DNA from: Mucilaginibacter straminoryzae
GTDB lineage: Bacteria; Bacteroidota; Bacteroidia; Sphingobacteriales; Sphingobacteriaceae
Assembly: GCF_022953055.1 (NCBI RefSeq)
Contig: NZ_JALJEJ010000001.1
Coordinates: forward strand, 744,001-808,000
Length of the DNA stretch: 64,000 bases
Reading direction: 5' to 3'
The notes beneath the pieces are model-generated. The model was not told the origin of the DNA. It saw only the letters and a list, made by a program, of their open reading frames with translations, and did no database searches. The translations under genes were made by a program, and so were the position numbers. Below are positions 7,933 through 15,404 of the stretch, piece after piece. Numbering within the stretch: position 1 is the stretch's first letter; every line of letters starts with the position of its first letter.

Positions 7933-8519
7933 ATACAACACCGGAAAACTTGCTACCCTATGATGGCGAGGTGCGCTATTTCGGATGTATTATGGATGGT
8001 GGGCAGGCGGATGTATACCTGCAAAAACTATTGAACGAGATAGAATGGCGAAATGATGAGGCAGTCATTTTCGGGAAGCATATCATTACCAAACGCAAAG
8101 TAGCCTGGTATGCAGACGGAGGCTTTTCTTACAGCTATTCGAATATTACGCGCTATGCTTTACCTTGGACAGCGACTTTGGTGGAGTTAAAGGCAATTGC
8201 CGAAGAATTGACCGGCGTCGTTTATAATTCTTGCCTATTGAATTTATATCACGATGGGGATGAAGGCATGGCCTGGCATAGCGACGATGAAAAAGAGCTG
8301 AAGAAAGACGGTTCTATCGCCTCTATGAGTTTTGGCGCTGAAAGAAAGTTTGCGTTAAAGCACAGGTTATCTAAAGAAGGTACATCTTTAATGTTGCAGA
8401 ACGGGAGCCTGCTGGAAATGAAAGGCACTACACAAACATATTGGCTGCACGCCTTGCCGAAAAGCAAAAAGGTAAAAATGCCGAGGGTGAACCTTACCTT
8501 CAGGCAAATGATGAAATAG
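7908..8519 (+). CDS. alkB: AlkB-like 2-oxoglutarate/Fe(II) DNA dealkylase
   Basis: A 203-residue dioxygenase that should reverse 1-methyladenine and 3-methylcytosine damage by oxidative demethylation. The iron ligands are in MAWHSDDE (HxD) with a distal His in YWLHALPKSKK, and the 2-oxoglutarate-binding arginines are in PRVNLTFRQ (RxxxxxR). SCLLNLYHDGDEGMAWHSD is typical of the ALKBH2/3-like bacterial branch. The ATG lies inside the preceding zinc-domain gene, so the three repair genes are tightly coupled. Confidence 0.92.
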   Translation: MEEQTKAINTTPENLLPYDGEVRYFGCIMDGGQADVYLQKLLNEIEWRNDEAVIFGKHIITKRKVAWYADGGFSYSYSNITRYALPWTATLVELKAIAEELTGVVYNSCLLNLYHDGDEGMAWHSDDEKELKKDGSIASMSFGAERKFALKHRLSKEGTSLMLQNGSLLEMKGTTQTYWLHALPKSKKVKMPRVNLTFRQMMK

Positions 8520-8561
8520 GGTGTTGTGCAAAAGTCCTATATTTAGAATTCGATCCATACA

Positions 8562-9083
8562 ATGAACTCATACCAAATTTTTGACAAGGAAAATCATATT
8601 AAGCCCGATATTGATAATCGAGATTTTGAAAATAATCATTTGTGGGATTTTGGCTGGTTAATACTGGAGCCTATTAATATCGCAGATGATCAAGAGGATG
8701 AGAAGCTGTTAAGCAAAAGATTGTCACCAGGTCAAAAAGCCATTTATTTTTTTTGGTATTTAGACGGTCAGGTCACAAACGGTGGATTTATTCAGTTTTA
8801 TTTCAACGGGTATCGGATATATTTAGAGGCTATTAAAACCGGACTTAAATTAATTGGCGATGATAACTTGTTGAATTTGCTTGACCGCGCAGATCATTTG
8901 TATTTAACTAATCAAACGAAGTTTGAAAAACAAGTAAAAGTTGATAAAATAGAACCCCTGTACAAAGAGATAACTCCGTTTGACGATTTGGATACTAAGT
9001 ATTATGAATTGCATGAGTATACCATGCAGTTGATTGAGAATTATGCAAGGGCCTGTCCAGAAGAGTTTTGCAACCTGGTATAA
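8562..9083 (+). CDS. DUF4375/DMP19-like protein
   Basis: A 173-residue acidic soluble protein. AIYFFWYLDGQVTNGGFIQFYFN resembles the conserved core of DUF4375/DMP19 proteins (the 'NGGF.QY..N' pattern). The function is not established. The gene is more AT-rich than its neighbours, a possible sign of a different history, and it stands alone between the alkB operon and the convergent haemoglobin gene. Confidence 0.65.
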   Translation: MNSYQIFDKENHIKPDIDNRDFENNHLWDFGWLILEPINIADDQEDEKLLSKRLSPGQKAIYFFWYLDGQVTNGGFIQFYFNGYRIYLEAIKTGLKLIGDDNLLNLLDRADHLYLTNQTKFEKQVKVDKIEPLYKEITPFDDLDTKYYELHEYTMQLIENYARACPEEFCNLV

Positions 9084-9091
9084 CTGGTGTT

Positions 9092-9484
9092 TTATAAAAT
9101 AGATAACCCCTCGTGCGAGCGGAAGTAGTTCAATTTGTTTTCGAACATTTTGGCAATGTTAGCTGCCCGCCATTTGGCTTCTTCGGCCTTATCGCCGGTA
9201 AACAATTCATCTACGGTAGCAGTAAACATACCCAGCCAGTGATTAAAATGTTCGTGACCGATAGGCATATTCATGTGAGGCGGAAAAGGTCGGCCGTTAT
9301 AGGTATGTTCTTCTAAAAGTAGTGTCTGCCAGAAGGTGTACATCTTATCCAGGTGCATTCGCCAGCGGTCTTGGATACGTTCGTTAAAGATTGGCCCTAA
9401 TAGTTCATCCTTACGGATCTTATCATAAAATGTGTTCACCAACAGCTTCACATCATCCAGTGTTAAAATCTCTTTCCCTGTCAT
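9092..9484 (-). CDS. Group III truncated haemoglobin
   Basis: A 130-residue globin of the short 2-on-2 type. Group III features are the N-terminal TFYDKIRKDELLGPIFNERI, the central DKMYTFWQTLLLEEHTYNGRPFPPHM and the haem-binding region IGHEHFNHWLGMFTATVDELF. Such proteins bind O2 or NO, and their role is often linked to redox or nitrosative stress. I start at the ATG at 9484; the in-frame ATG at 9502 lies upstream of the TATCTTTA -7-like box (9489-9496). A CRP/FNR-type palindrome lies upstream. Confidence 0.92.
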   Translation of the reverse strand: MTGKEILTLDDVKLLVNTFYDKIRKDELLGPIFNERIQDRWRMHLDKMYTFWQTLLLEEHTYNGRPFPPHMNMPIGHEHFNHWLGMFTATVDELFTGDKAEEAKWRAANIAKMFENKLNYFRSHEGLSIL

Positions 9485-9488
9485 AAGG

Positions 9489-9496
9489 TAAAGATA
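9489..9496 (-). promoter_or_regulatory. -7-like box of the haemoglobin gene
   Basis: On the minus strand this reads TATCTTTA, one base off TAnnTTTG, ending 4 nt before the ATG at 9484. It suggests a leaderless transcript and decides the start. Confidence 0.4.
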
Positions 9497-9534
9497 ATTC
9501 ACCTATAACAATTACCCGTAATGTAACCGTCAAA

Positions 9535-9550
9535 TGTGACGAGGATCACG
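9535..9550. promoter_or_regulatory. CRP/FNR-type palindrome upstream of the haemoglobin gene
   Basis: TGTGACGAGGATCACG fits TGTGA-N6-TCACx, the general half-site spacing of CRP/FNR family regulators. Its centre lies about 58 bp upstream of the haemoglobin ATG, a plausible activator position. The regulator is not in the window. Confidence 0.4.
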
Positions 9551-9661
9551 CATTGATAATGAGTGAATGATAGAGCAATATTAGCCTCAGCATGACAACT
9601 CCGATAATCAGCGAGATTCGGAGATCAGTGTAATCAAACTCAACCAGCGTAATCCAAAACG

Positions 9662-10351
9662 TTAAAAATCCAAAGGCCCCAAACGGCGCATATTCTTGCG
9701 GATCAGGTATTGGTGGTGCTTTAAACGATAGTCGGGCTTTACGGGCGACCAATGCAATGGATTAGGGAAAATAGAAGCAATGGCAGCTGCCTGGTACTTG
9801 TTCAGTTGCGAAGCATGTACATGGTAGTACTCCTGCGCGGCGGCTTCTACACCGTAAATGCCGTCGCCCATTTCAATCACGTTTAAGTACACTTCCATAA
9901 TACGCTTCTTGCTCCAAAATAGTTCGATCAGCATGGTGAAGTATGCTTCAAATGCTTTGCGAACATAAGAGCGGCCGGGCCACAGGAAAACGTTTTTAGC
10001 CGTCTGTTGCGAAATGGTGCTGCCCCCCATTAGTTTATGGCTGTGCTGGTTTTTATCAATGGCGGCTTCCATTGCCTTAAAGTCGAAACCGAAGTGGTTC
10101 AGGAACTTTTGGTCTTCCGCTGCTACGGCGGCACGCTTCATGGGGTCAGCAATACTGTCAAAATCTACCCAATGCTTGTCTATCTTCCAGTCTTTTCCGT
10201 CTGCTTTGCGCTCAAAACCACGGGTAAGCATCAGCCAGGTAAGCGGCGGATTAACTACTTTATAAAGCAGTACCCAAAGGATAGAGATACCAAAGAAGGC
10301 GATAACTAATAACTTGAGTATACGTAACAGTAAGCGTGTAATTCCTTTCAT
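9662..10351 (-). CDS. mtgA: Monofunctional peptidoglycan glycosyltransferase (GT51)
   Basis: A 229-residue enzyme that polymerises lipid II into glycan strands at the cytoplasmic membrane. There is one N-terminal membrane segment (ITRLLLRILKLLVIAFFGISILWVLLY), then GT51 motifs: AAVAAEDQKFLNHFGFD with the catalytic Glu, GGSTISQQTAKNVFL, and KKRIMEVYLNVIEMGDGIYGVEAAA. No transpeptidase domain follows, so it is the MtgA type. I start at the ATG at 10351 (MKGITRLL); the ATG at 10372 falls beside the palindromic repeat at 10364-10380 and adds unrelated residues. Confidence 0.93.
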   Translation of the reverse strand: MKGITRLLLRILKLLVIAFFGISILWVLLYKVVNPPLTWLMLTRGFERKADGKDWKIDKHWVDFDSIADPMKRAAVAAEDQKFLNHFGFDFKAMEAAIDKNQHSHKLMGGSTISQQTAKNVFLWPGRSYVRKAFEAYFTMLIELFWSKKRIMEVYLNVIEMGDGIYGVEAAAQEYYHVHASQLNKYQAAAIASIFPNPLHWSPVKPDYRLKHHQYLIRKNMRRLGPLDF

Positions 10352-10363
10352 GTAGCCCTCCAA

Positions 10364-10380
10364 CCTCCCCAAAGGGGAGG
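10364..10380. repeat. CCTCCCC/GGGGAGG palindrome
   Basis: CCTCCCC, a 3-nt loop and GGGGAGG: a perfect 7-bp inverted repeat just upstream of mtgA. One of several copies of this short palindrome type in the window. Confidence 0.75.
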
Positions 10381-10400
10381 CTTTGGTTAATAATTCTGCT

Positions 10401-10434
10401 AAAATAAGAAAGCCCTTCTCGTTGAGAAGAGCTT
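10401..10434 (-). terminator. Terminator of the rpsF-rpsR-rplI operon
   Basis: On the minus strand an 11-bp stem (AAGCTCTTCTC / GAGAAGGGCTT, one G-U pair) with a 3-nt loop is followed by TCTTATTTT. It lies about 50 nt after the rplI stop. Confidence 0.8.
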
Positions 10435-10451
10435 ATCTTATATTTCTAAAG

Positions 10452-10470
10452 TCCTTCCCTCTGGGAAGGA
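10452..10470. repeat. TCCTTCCC/GGGAAGGA palindrome
   Basis: Perfect 8-bp inverted repeat with a 3-nt loop, followed by TTAGGATGGGCTG, between rplI and its terminator. Same general family as the other CCTCCC-type palindromes. Confidence 0.7.
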
Positions 10471-10486
10471 TTAGGATGGGCTGTAA

Positions 10487-10930
10487 TTACTCAGCTACTA
10501 CCTCGAAAGGAACTTTCACCTTCACTTCTTTGTGCAGGTTCAGGTTGGCAGTGTATTCGCCAAGCACTTTAGGCTCCTGATCAAAAGTAATGCGGCGACG
10601 ATCTACCTCGAAGCCTTGTTTTTTCAATGCGTCAGCTACCTGGATGGTATTGATCGCACCGAAGATTTTACCGGTTTCACCAGCTTTAGCGCCGATAGTC
10701 AGTTTTACACCTTCTAATTTAGCAGCTACTTCTTCGGCATCCTTACGGATTTTGTCTTGTTTGAACTGAGCCTGTTTCAGGTTTTCTGCTAAAACCTTTT
10801 TTGCAGACACGGTTGCTAATACGGCAAAACCTTGTGGAATAAGGTAGTTACGGCCGTAACCTGGTTTTACATTAACGACTTCGTCTTTCTCACCGAGGTT
10901 TTTTACGTCTTGTTTTAAAATAACTTCCAT
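10487..10930 (-). CDS. rplI: 50S ribosomal protein bL9
   Basis: A 147-residue bL9, full length. The N-terminal domain is clear (MEVILKQDVKNLGEKDEVVNVKPGYGRNYLIPQGFA), followed by the long connecting helix (residues ~45-75) and the C-terminal domain with TIGAKAGETGKIFGAINTIQVADAL. It is third in the rpsF-rpsR-rplI operon. Its start is preceded by AAGGAGG at an 8-nt spacing, a full Shine-Dalgarno sequence that is unusual for this phylum. Confidence 0.98.
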   Translation of the reverse strand: MEVILKQDVKNLGEKDEVVNVKPGYGRNYLIPQGFAVLATVSAKKVLAENLKQAQFKQDKIRKDAEEVAAKLEGVKLTIGAKAGETGKIFGAINTIQVADALKKQGFEVDRRRITFDQEPKVLGEYTANLNLHKEVKVKVPFEVVAE

Positions 10931-10938
10931 TTTCTAAA

Positions 10939-10945
10939 CCTCCTT
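10939..10945 (-). promoter_or_regulatory. Strong Shine-Dalgarno of rplI
   Basis: AAGGAGG on the minus strand, 8 nt before the rplI ATG. Most other starts in the window have no such sequence, so it stands out. Confidence 0.85.
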
Positions 10946-10948
10946 AGC

Positions 10949-11212
10949 TTATTTTAACGAATCGGTTACGTATGGTAACAGGCCAATGTGGCGTGCACGT
11001 TTAACAGCCTGTGCCACTTTACGCTGAAACTTTAATGAAGTACCGGTTAAACGGCGAGGTAATACTTTACCCTGGTCGTTAACGAACTTTAATAAAAAGT
11101 TAGCGTCTTTGTAGTCGATATACTTAATACCGTTCTTTTTAAAACGGCAGTATTTCTTGCGGTTATCCTCCACTTTAGGAGCAGTAACGTACTTAATTTG
11201 CTCTTGTGCCAT
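10949..11212 (-). CDS. rpsR: 30S ribosomal protein bS18
   Basis: An 87-residue bS18 with the typical core RKKYCRFKKNGIKYIDYKDANFLLKFVNDQGKVLPRRLTGTS and KRARHIGLLPY. It forms a heterodimer with bS6 on the small subunit platform. Its ATG overlaps the rpsF stop by one base (TAATG), and an AGGAGG sits 10 nt upstream within the rpsF coding sequence, encoding a Glu-Glu pair. Confidence 0.98.
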   Translation of the reverse strand: MAQEQIKYVTAPKVEDNRKKYCRFKKNGIKYIDYKDANFLLKFVNDQGKVLPRRLTGTSLKFQRKVAQAVKRARHIGLLPYVTDSLK

Positions 11213-11574
11213 TATTGTGCTGCCTCCTCTGCTTTAGGTTTTTTGTTAAATGCACCACTGCGTTTTTTCTCATTGTAAGCAATGGCGTGTTTATCAAGCG
11301 CAATAGTCAGGAAACGCATCACACGCTCGTCGCGTTTGTATTCAATCTCCAGTTTGCTGATAAGTTCACCCGGAGCCTTGAATTCTGTTAGGTGATAGTA
11401 CCCTGTTGATTTTTTCTGAATCGGGTACGCTAATTTTCTCAGACCCCAATTATCCTCTTGGATAATTTCGGCTCCGTTATCTGTCAAGATTTTGCTGAAT
11501 TTGGCTACTGCCTCTTTAGCTGCATCTTCTGATAACAACGGGGTCAAGATGATCACGGTTTCGTACTGTTGCAT
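11212..11574 (-). CDS. rpsF: 30S ribosomal protein bS6
   Basis: A 120-residue bS6, first gene of the operon. Family motifs are [50 protein letters not shown] and [15 protein letters not shown], with a charged Ala/Glu-rich tail. It starts 43 nt after its -7 box, without a Shine-Dalgarno sequence of its own. The short leader holds a 5-bp hairpin at the predicted transcript start. Confidence 0.98.
   Translation of the reverse strand: MQQYETVIILTPLLSEDAAKEAVAKFSKILTDNGAEIIQEDNWGLRKLAYPIQKKSTGYYHLTEFKAPGELISKLEIEYKRDERVMRFLTIALDKHAIAYNEKKRSGAFNKKPKAEEAAQ
11223..11228 (-). promoter_or_regulatory. Shine-Dalgarno of rpsR
   Basis: AGGAGG on the minus strand inside the end of rpsF, 10 nt before the rpsR ATG. 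Confidence 0.7.
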
Positions 11575-11617
11575 TATAAATACTTTTTTACTGTTTACCC
11601 GTCTATAAACGGGGACG

Positions 11618-11648
11618 CAAATGTAGGTATAATTTTTTGTTTGTCAAA
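11618..11648 (-). promoter_or_regulatory. Promoter of the rpsF operon
   Basis: On the minus strand TTTG (11648-11645), 19 nt, then TACATTTG (11625-11618): a full match to the Bacteroidota consensus. Transcription should begin near 11614-11611, immediately at a CCCGT/ACGGG hairpin (11598-11613) in the leader. Confidence 0.8.
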
Positions 11649-11987
11649 GAGGTACAGAGAATGGAAAATGGTTAAGTGGTTGATTGGGTGAGTAGTTCTT
11701 AAAATTAATAAGGCAGTATAATATAATTGCTCCGTTTTTATCTTGGAAAGCAATTGCAGTAGTGCTTTTGATAGCGTATTCCCGCTTTCGCTTATGCACG
11801 GCATCCGCTCAATCGGGTTTAGCTTACGGCGTGGATACGCTCGTTCACATCTACAGGCTACATAACCTAATAAAAGAGCGGAATTTTTTTGCTTTAATTT
11901 TAATAACTCAATCAACTTATAACCCATTAACTACATCATTGGCATTAACATTGTATAGTTATTCTTGAAAACCAAATAATTAAAGTT
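11649..11987. other. Non-coding interval with an imperfect inverted repeat
   Basis: I see no convincing gene between the rpsF promoter and the small gene at 11988. Short open frames on both strands have no family features. The stretch 11774-11840 has outer arms GCGTAT and ATACGC and a GC-richer composition than its flanks, like a degenerate intergenic repeat. Confidence 0.5.
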
Positions 11988-12206
11988 ATGGCTTTATTAA
12001 AATATATCGCAATAGGGGCCGCTGCTGCATATGGTATCAGTCAGCTGGTAAAGAAACGTGAGTCTGACGGTAAATCAATCATTGATGATTTATCCGAGCA
12101 GGCACCAGAATGGTTAGATACGCTGAAGAAATATGGCGGCGATGTCCTTTCAAAGACCACCGCAAAAGCAGAGCCCGTAGTAGAAACGGTGCAAAGCAGC
12201 ATGTAA
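11988..12206 (+). CDS. Small membrane-associated protein of unknown function
   Basis: A 72-residue protein with one short hydrophobic N-terminal segment (LLKYIAIGAAAAYGISQLV), then a charged amphipathic tail (SIIDDLSEQAPEWLDTLKKYGGDVLSKTTAKAE). The layout resembles YtxH-like small stress proteins, but I cannot assign a family. A strong terminator follows immediately, supporting a real monocistronic gene. Confidence 0.65.
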   Translation: MALLKYIAIGAAAAYGISQLVKKRESDGKSIIDDLSEQAPEWLDTLKKYGGDVLSKTTAKAEPVVETVQSSM

Positions 12207-12211
12207 GCATC

Positions 12212-12236
12212 AACCCCGGTTCGCCGGGGTTTTTTA
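12212..12236 (+). terminator. Rho-independent terminator
   Basis: AACCCCGG, loop TTCG, CCGGGGTT, then TTTTTATT. A UUCG-closed 8-bp stem, 5 nt after the stop of the 72-residue gene. Confidence 0.92.
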
Positions 12237-12370
12237 TTAAAATATTTTTTTCCGGTTAAACCTTTAGATTTAACTGTAGTCAAAGCAACTCGTTTCATAT
12301 AGGTAGGTGCCAACGCAACTGCTTATGTAAATGTTACGGAGCTATTTTCGGATAGGGGAGAATTAGCTTT

Positions 12371-12378
12371 TATATTTG
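12371..12378 (+). promoter_or_regulatory. -7 box of the histidine-rich small protein gene
   Basis: TATATTTG, an exact TAnnTTTG match, ends 6 nt before the ATG at 12385; a TTTTC stretch about 20 nt upstream is a weak -33. This suggests a leaderless or nearly leaderless transcript. Confidence 0.6.
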
Positions 12379-12384
12379 TAGCTT

Positions 12385-12696
12385 ATGACTATTAAAAAAC
12401 AATCGGCCAGAGTATTGGCAGCCTTCCTGCTGCTGATGACTTTCGTGACAGGTCAGCTGATTGTTATCGCGCACAAACACGAAAAGGTCGCTTACAATAA
12501 TCATCAAGGCAAAAAAAGCAACGATGAGGTTTGTAAGATTTGCGCGCAAAACAGTCACTTGCAGTTGTTTAATCAGCAGCAGCAGGACCTGTTCACCCTT
12601 ACCTTAACCGCTGTAAATACTTATCGCGAGTATATACCTGCTCATTACAGCGCCGCTACCTTTTACGCTGCTGATCGAGGCCCGCCGGTGTGCTAA
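12385..12696 (+). CDS. Small exported protein with HxH/CxxC residues and C-terminal RGPP motif
   Basis: A 103-residue protein with an N-terminal hydrophobic segment (VLAAFLLLMTFVTGQLIVI), then AHKHEK, VCKICAQNSH and a C-terminal ADRGPPVC. Small proteins ending in RGPP next to TonB-dependent receptors (DUF2946-like) are a recurring arrangement linked to metal uptake; that comparison is from general knowledge. The His and Cys residues could bind a metal. It precedes the TonB receptor gene by 78 nt and probably forms an operon with it. Confidence 0.65.
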   Translation: MTIKKQSARVLAAFLLLMTFVTGQLIVIAHKHEKVAYNNHQGKKSNDEVCKICAQNSHLQLFNQQQQDLFTLTLTAVNTYREYIPAHYSAATFYAADRGPPVC

Positions 12697-12774
12697 TAAA
12701 CTTACTTACTGTACAATGCAACAGCAATTGTGCAGCTTTTATTTGTTTATTATTTATTTAACCGACATTATATC

Positions 12775-15108
12775 ATGACGTTTAAGAAAACTTACCTATA
12801 CATCACCATACTTTTAATTACACCTTTTTTAGCCTTTACCGCGTTTGCATCCACCGTTACCGGTAAGGTAAGCGATGCTAAAACCAATGAAGCAATTGCT
12901 GGCGCAACCGTAACTATTACCCAATTAAGACTGAGTACCATTACCGATGCAAACGGTAGTTACACTTTCCGTTCGCTACCTGCTAAAGGGAAGTTCTTGG
13001 TTGAAGTAAGATCACTCGGTTATAAAACCATGATCCGGGCGATAGACATTGCCGACCCTAAAACCTACAATTTCGCCTTAGCTACCAGTGTAATGGAGGC
13101 AAGGGAGGTAGTGATTACAGGTACACCAATTGCCGGCAACAGTAAAACCAACAGTACTTCGGCTACCACTGTTAACCGGGAAGACCTGCTGACCCCCGCC
13201 AATAACCTGATTGACGCGTTGGCTAAACAGGTTCCGGGTGTAAGCCAGATCACTACAGGTCCTGCTATCTCAAAGCCGGTTATCCGCGGTCTGAGCTATA
13301 ACCGTGTGGTTACTTTGAGCGATGGGATTAAACAGCAAGGGCAGCAGTGGGGAGACGAACACGGTATTGAGATTGACCAGTACCAGGGCGATCGGGTCGA
13401 GGTGCTCCGTGGTGCATCATCCCTGCTTTATGGTTCAGATGCTATCGGCGGTGTTATCAATATCCTCGAGCCACTGTCTCCGCCGCCGGGCCAGATCAGG
13501 GGCGAAGTTTTATCCAACTACTCTACCAATAATGGGCTTAGCGGCTCATCAGTAATGTTAACCGGTAACGACTCTGGCTTTGTATGGCGTACGCGTGCCT
13601 CTTACCAGAACGCCTATTCTTTTAAAACGCCAACAGGCTACTTTCCAAACAGTGGTTTTAACCAAACCAACTTGAGCGGCATGCTGGGTCTTAACAAAGG
13701 CTGGGGATATTCGCACCTGAATTTGTCATACTTTAAAAATAACATCGGGTTTTATGATCCGCAATTTGACAGTCAGGGTAACTACGTGAACGATGAGGGG
13801 GAACAATTCACTGATAAAGATTACAAAAGCCGCACGTTGCAATTCCCCCGCCAGGATATCAGGCATTATAAAGCTGCGTTGAACAATAGTTTTGCAATCG
13901 GTACCGGTTCGCTTAAAGTAGATTTAGGTTACCAAAAAAATCAACGTCGCGAGTTGGATAACCCTACCCCGGCTTTATTCTTCGACCTGAACACCTACTC
14001 GCTTGATGCTAAATACTACTTACCTGAAAGTAACGGATGGGAGCCAGTGATTGGTGTTAGTGGTGATTTAAATCACAGTGTAAATAAGGGCTCCGAATTT
14101 TTGGTGCCTGCTTATAATACGTATTCAACCGGGGCTTTTGCATTTGCTAAAAAAAGCTGGGATAAAAATACCTTTAATGCCGGTTTACGCTACGACTACA
14201 TTTATAACAAGGGCAACCAGTTATATATAGATAACGAGCAGAAGTTTGCCGGCTTCGAAAATAAATTCAGCAACATTAGCTACGCTGCAGGTTTTACCCA
14301 TATCTTTAATGATAACCTGAACTTTAAGGCAAACGCCGGGTCGGCATTTCGTGCGCCTAACCCTGCTGAGTTAGGTTCAAATGGTGTTCACGAAGGGTCT
14401 TACCGTTACGAGATCGGTAATCCTGACCTGAAACCAGAGCGCAGCTACCAGGCAGATGCTACGCTCGAATTTGATTCTAAGGTGGTAAGCGGCAGCTTCG
14501 GTGTCTACGAGAATTACATTCGTAACTATATCTATGCATCAAGCAGAACAGGTGATAATATCACGGTGACAGATGATAATGGCAACCCGACTATGTATGC
14601 CGTGTATCATTACGGACAGGTAAACGCCAATTTGATGGGTTTGGAAGGTAGCCTGACCATCCACCCGGCAAAGTTCCTGCACTTCGAGAATACTTTCGGT
14701 TATACACATGCGCAGAACACCACTTTTGACAGGCCGTTAGCTTTTATCCCGGCTGCAACGGTGCATAACACCTTGCGTTTCGAACCTTCTATCAGAAACC
14801 TGCAATCATCTTTTATCTATGTAGGCCTGGATAATGCCTTCGCACAAAACAGGGTAGACGCTACTTTCGAAACGCCAACAAGCAGCTACACTTTAATTAA
14901 CGCCGGTATCGGTACTACTGTTAAACTGGGTAAGCAACCGGTTAAATTGTATGTGTCCGGCAATAACCTGGCGAATAAAAAATATTACGATGCGCTTAGC
15001 CGCTTTAAACCCGGCCGGTTAGACCAGACTAACCCAACCCTGGGCGTCTACAACCCGGGCAGGAACATCACCTTTGGTTTTTATATGCCGCTAGCATTGA
15101 AAAACTAA
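12775..15108 (+). CDS. TonB-dependent receptor with N-terminal carboxypeptidase-like domain
   Basis: A 777-residue outer-membrane receptor. It has a signal peptide (residues ~1-23), a carboxypeptidase-regulatory-like domain (about 25-105: VTGKVSDAKTNEAIAGATVTI), a plug (PGVSQITTGPAISKPVIRGLSYNRV, then DRVEVLRGASSLLYGSDAIGGVINI) and a C-terminal beta barrel ending in ITFGFYMPLALKN. GQQWGDEHGIEID in the plug resembles metal-type receptors (ZnuD/OprC-like) more than SusC proteins, and the upstream small His/Cys protein fits metal uptake. The substrate is an inference. The ATG at 12775 begins the signal peptide; an ATG at 12730 adds a non-signal stretch. Confidence 0.9.
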   Translation: MTFKKTYLYITILLITPFLAFTAFASTVTGKVSDAKTNEAIAGATVTITQLRLSTITDANGSYTFRSLPAKGKFLVEVRSLGYKTMIRAIDIADPKTYNFALATSVMEAREVVITGTPIAGNSKTNSTSATTVNREDLLTPANNLIDALAKQVPGVSQITTGPAISKPVIRGLSYNRVVTLSDGIKQQGQQWGDEHGIEIDQYQGDRVEVLRGASSLLYGSDAIGGVINILEPLSPPPGQIRGEVLSNYSTNNGLSGSSVMLTGNDSGFVWRTRASYQNAYSFKTPTGYFPNSGFNQTNLSGMLGLNKGWGYSHLNLSYFKNNIGFYDPQFDSQGNYVNDEGEQFTDKDYKSRTLQFPRQDIRHYKAALNNSFAIGTGSLKVDLGYQKNQRRELDNPTPALFFDLNTYSLDAKYYLPESNGWEPVIGVSGDLNHSVNKGSEFLVPAYNTYSTGAFAFAKKSWDKNTFNAGLRYDYIYNKGNQLYIDNEQKFAGFENKFSNISYAAGFTHIFNDNLNFKANAGSAFRAPNPAELGSNGVHEGSYRYEIGNPDLKPERSYQADATLEFDSKVVSGSFGVYENYIRNYIYASSRTGDNITVTDDNGNPTMYAVYHYGQVNANLMGLEGSLTIHPAKFLHFENTFGYTHAQNTTFDRPLAFIPAATVHNTLRFEPSIRNLQSSFIYVGLDNAFAQNRVDATFETPTSSYTLINAGIGTTVKLGKQPVKLYVSGNNLANKKYYDALSRFKPGRLDQTNPTLGVYNPGRNITFGFYMPLALKN

Positions 15109-15119
15109 AAATCCACTTC

Positions 15120-15162
15120 AAAGCCCCTTCCTGCACAACCAGCGAGGGGGTTTTTCTTTTTT
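15120..15162 (+). terminator. Probable terminator of the TonB receptor gene
   Basis: AAAGCCCCTT and GAGGGGGTTTTT can pair around an 11-14-nt loop with one internal mismatch, followed by TTTTTCTTTTTT. Confidence 0.6.
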
Positions 15163-15404
15163 CACTTCCCATCATTCACATCCACGTTTTGCTCCGGGAA
15201 CCCACTGTCTGGGGCTGTCGAAGCTTTGCAACAGCACAATCAGCACCAAATTTTGCCGCACTAAAAAATAGCTGTTTTTTTTAATTGTGTTTTTTACAGT
15301 TATTTTTTAGCTTAGCCTAAACAAAACCATTTATAGGCCAGGGCGGATGAGTAATGTTCATGCCGCTTTGTCTTAATTGTTGCACAACCAATTAGTCCAT
15401 TTAT

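Noticed and set aside
9546..9752. 68-codon minus-strand frame after mtgA
   Set aside because: Overlaps the end of mtgA in another frame and has no recognisable features.
11595..11968. Open frames of 68-110 codons on both strands between rpsF and 11988
   Set aside because: No family features; they run across the rpsF promoter and an imperfect repeat.
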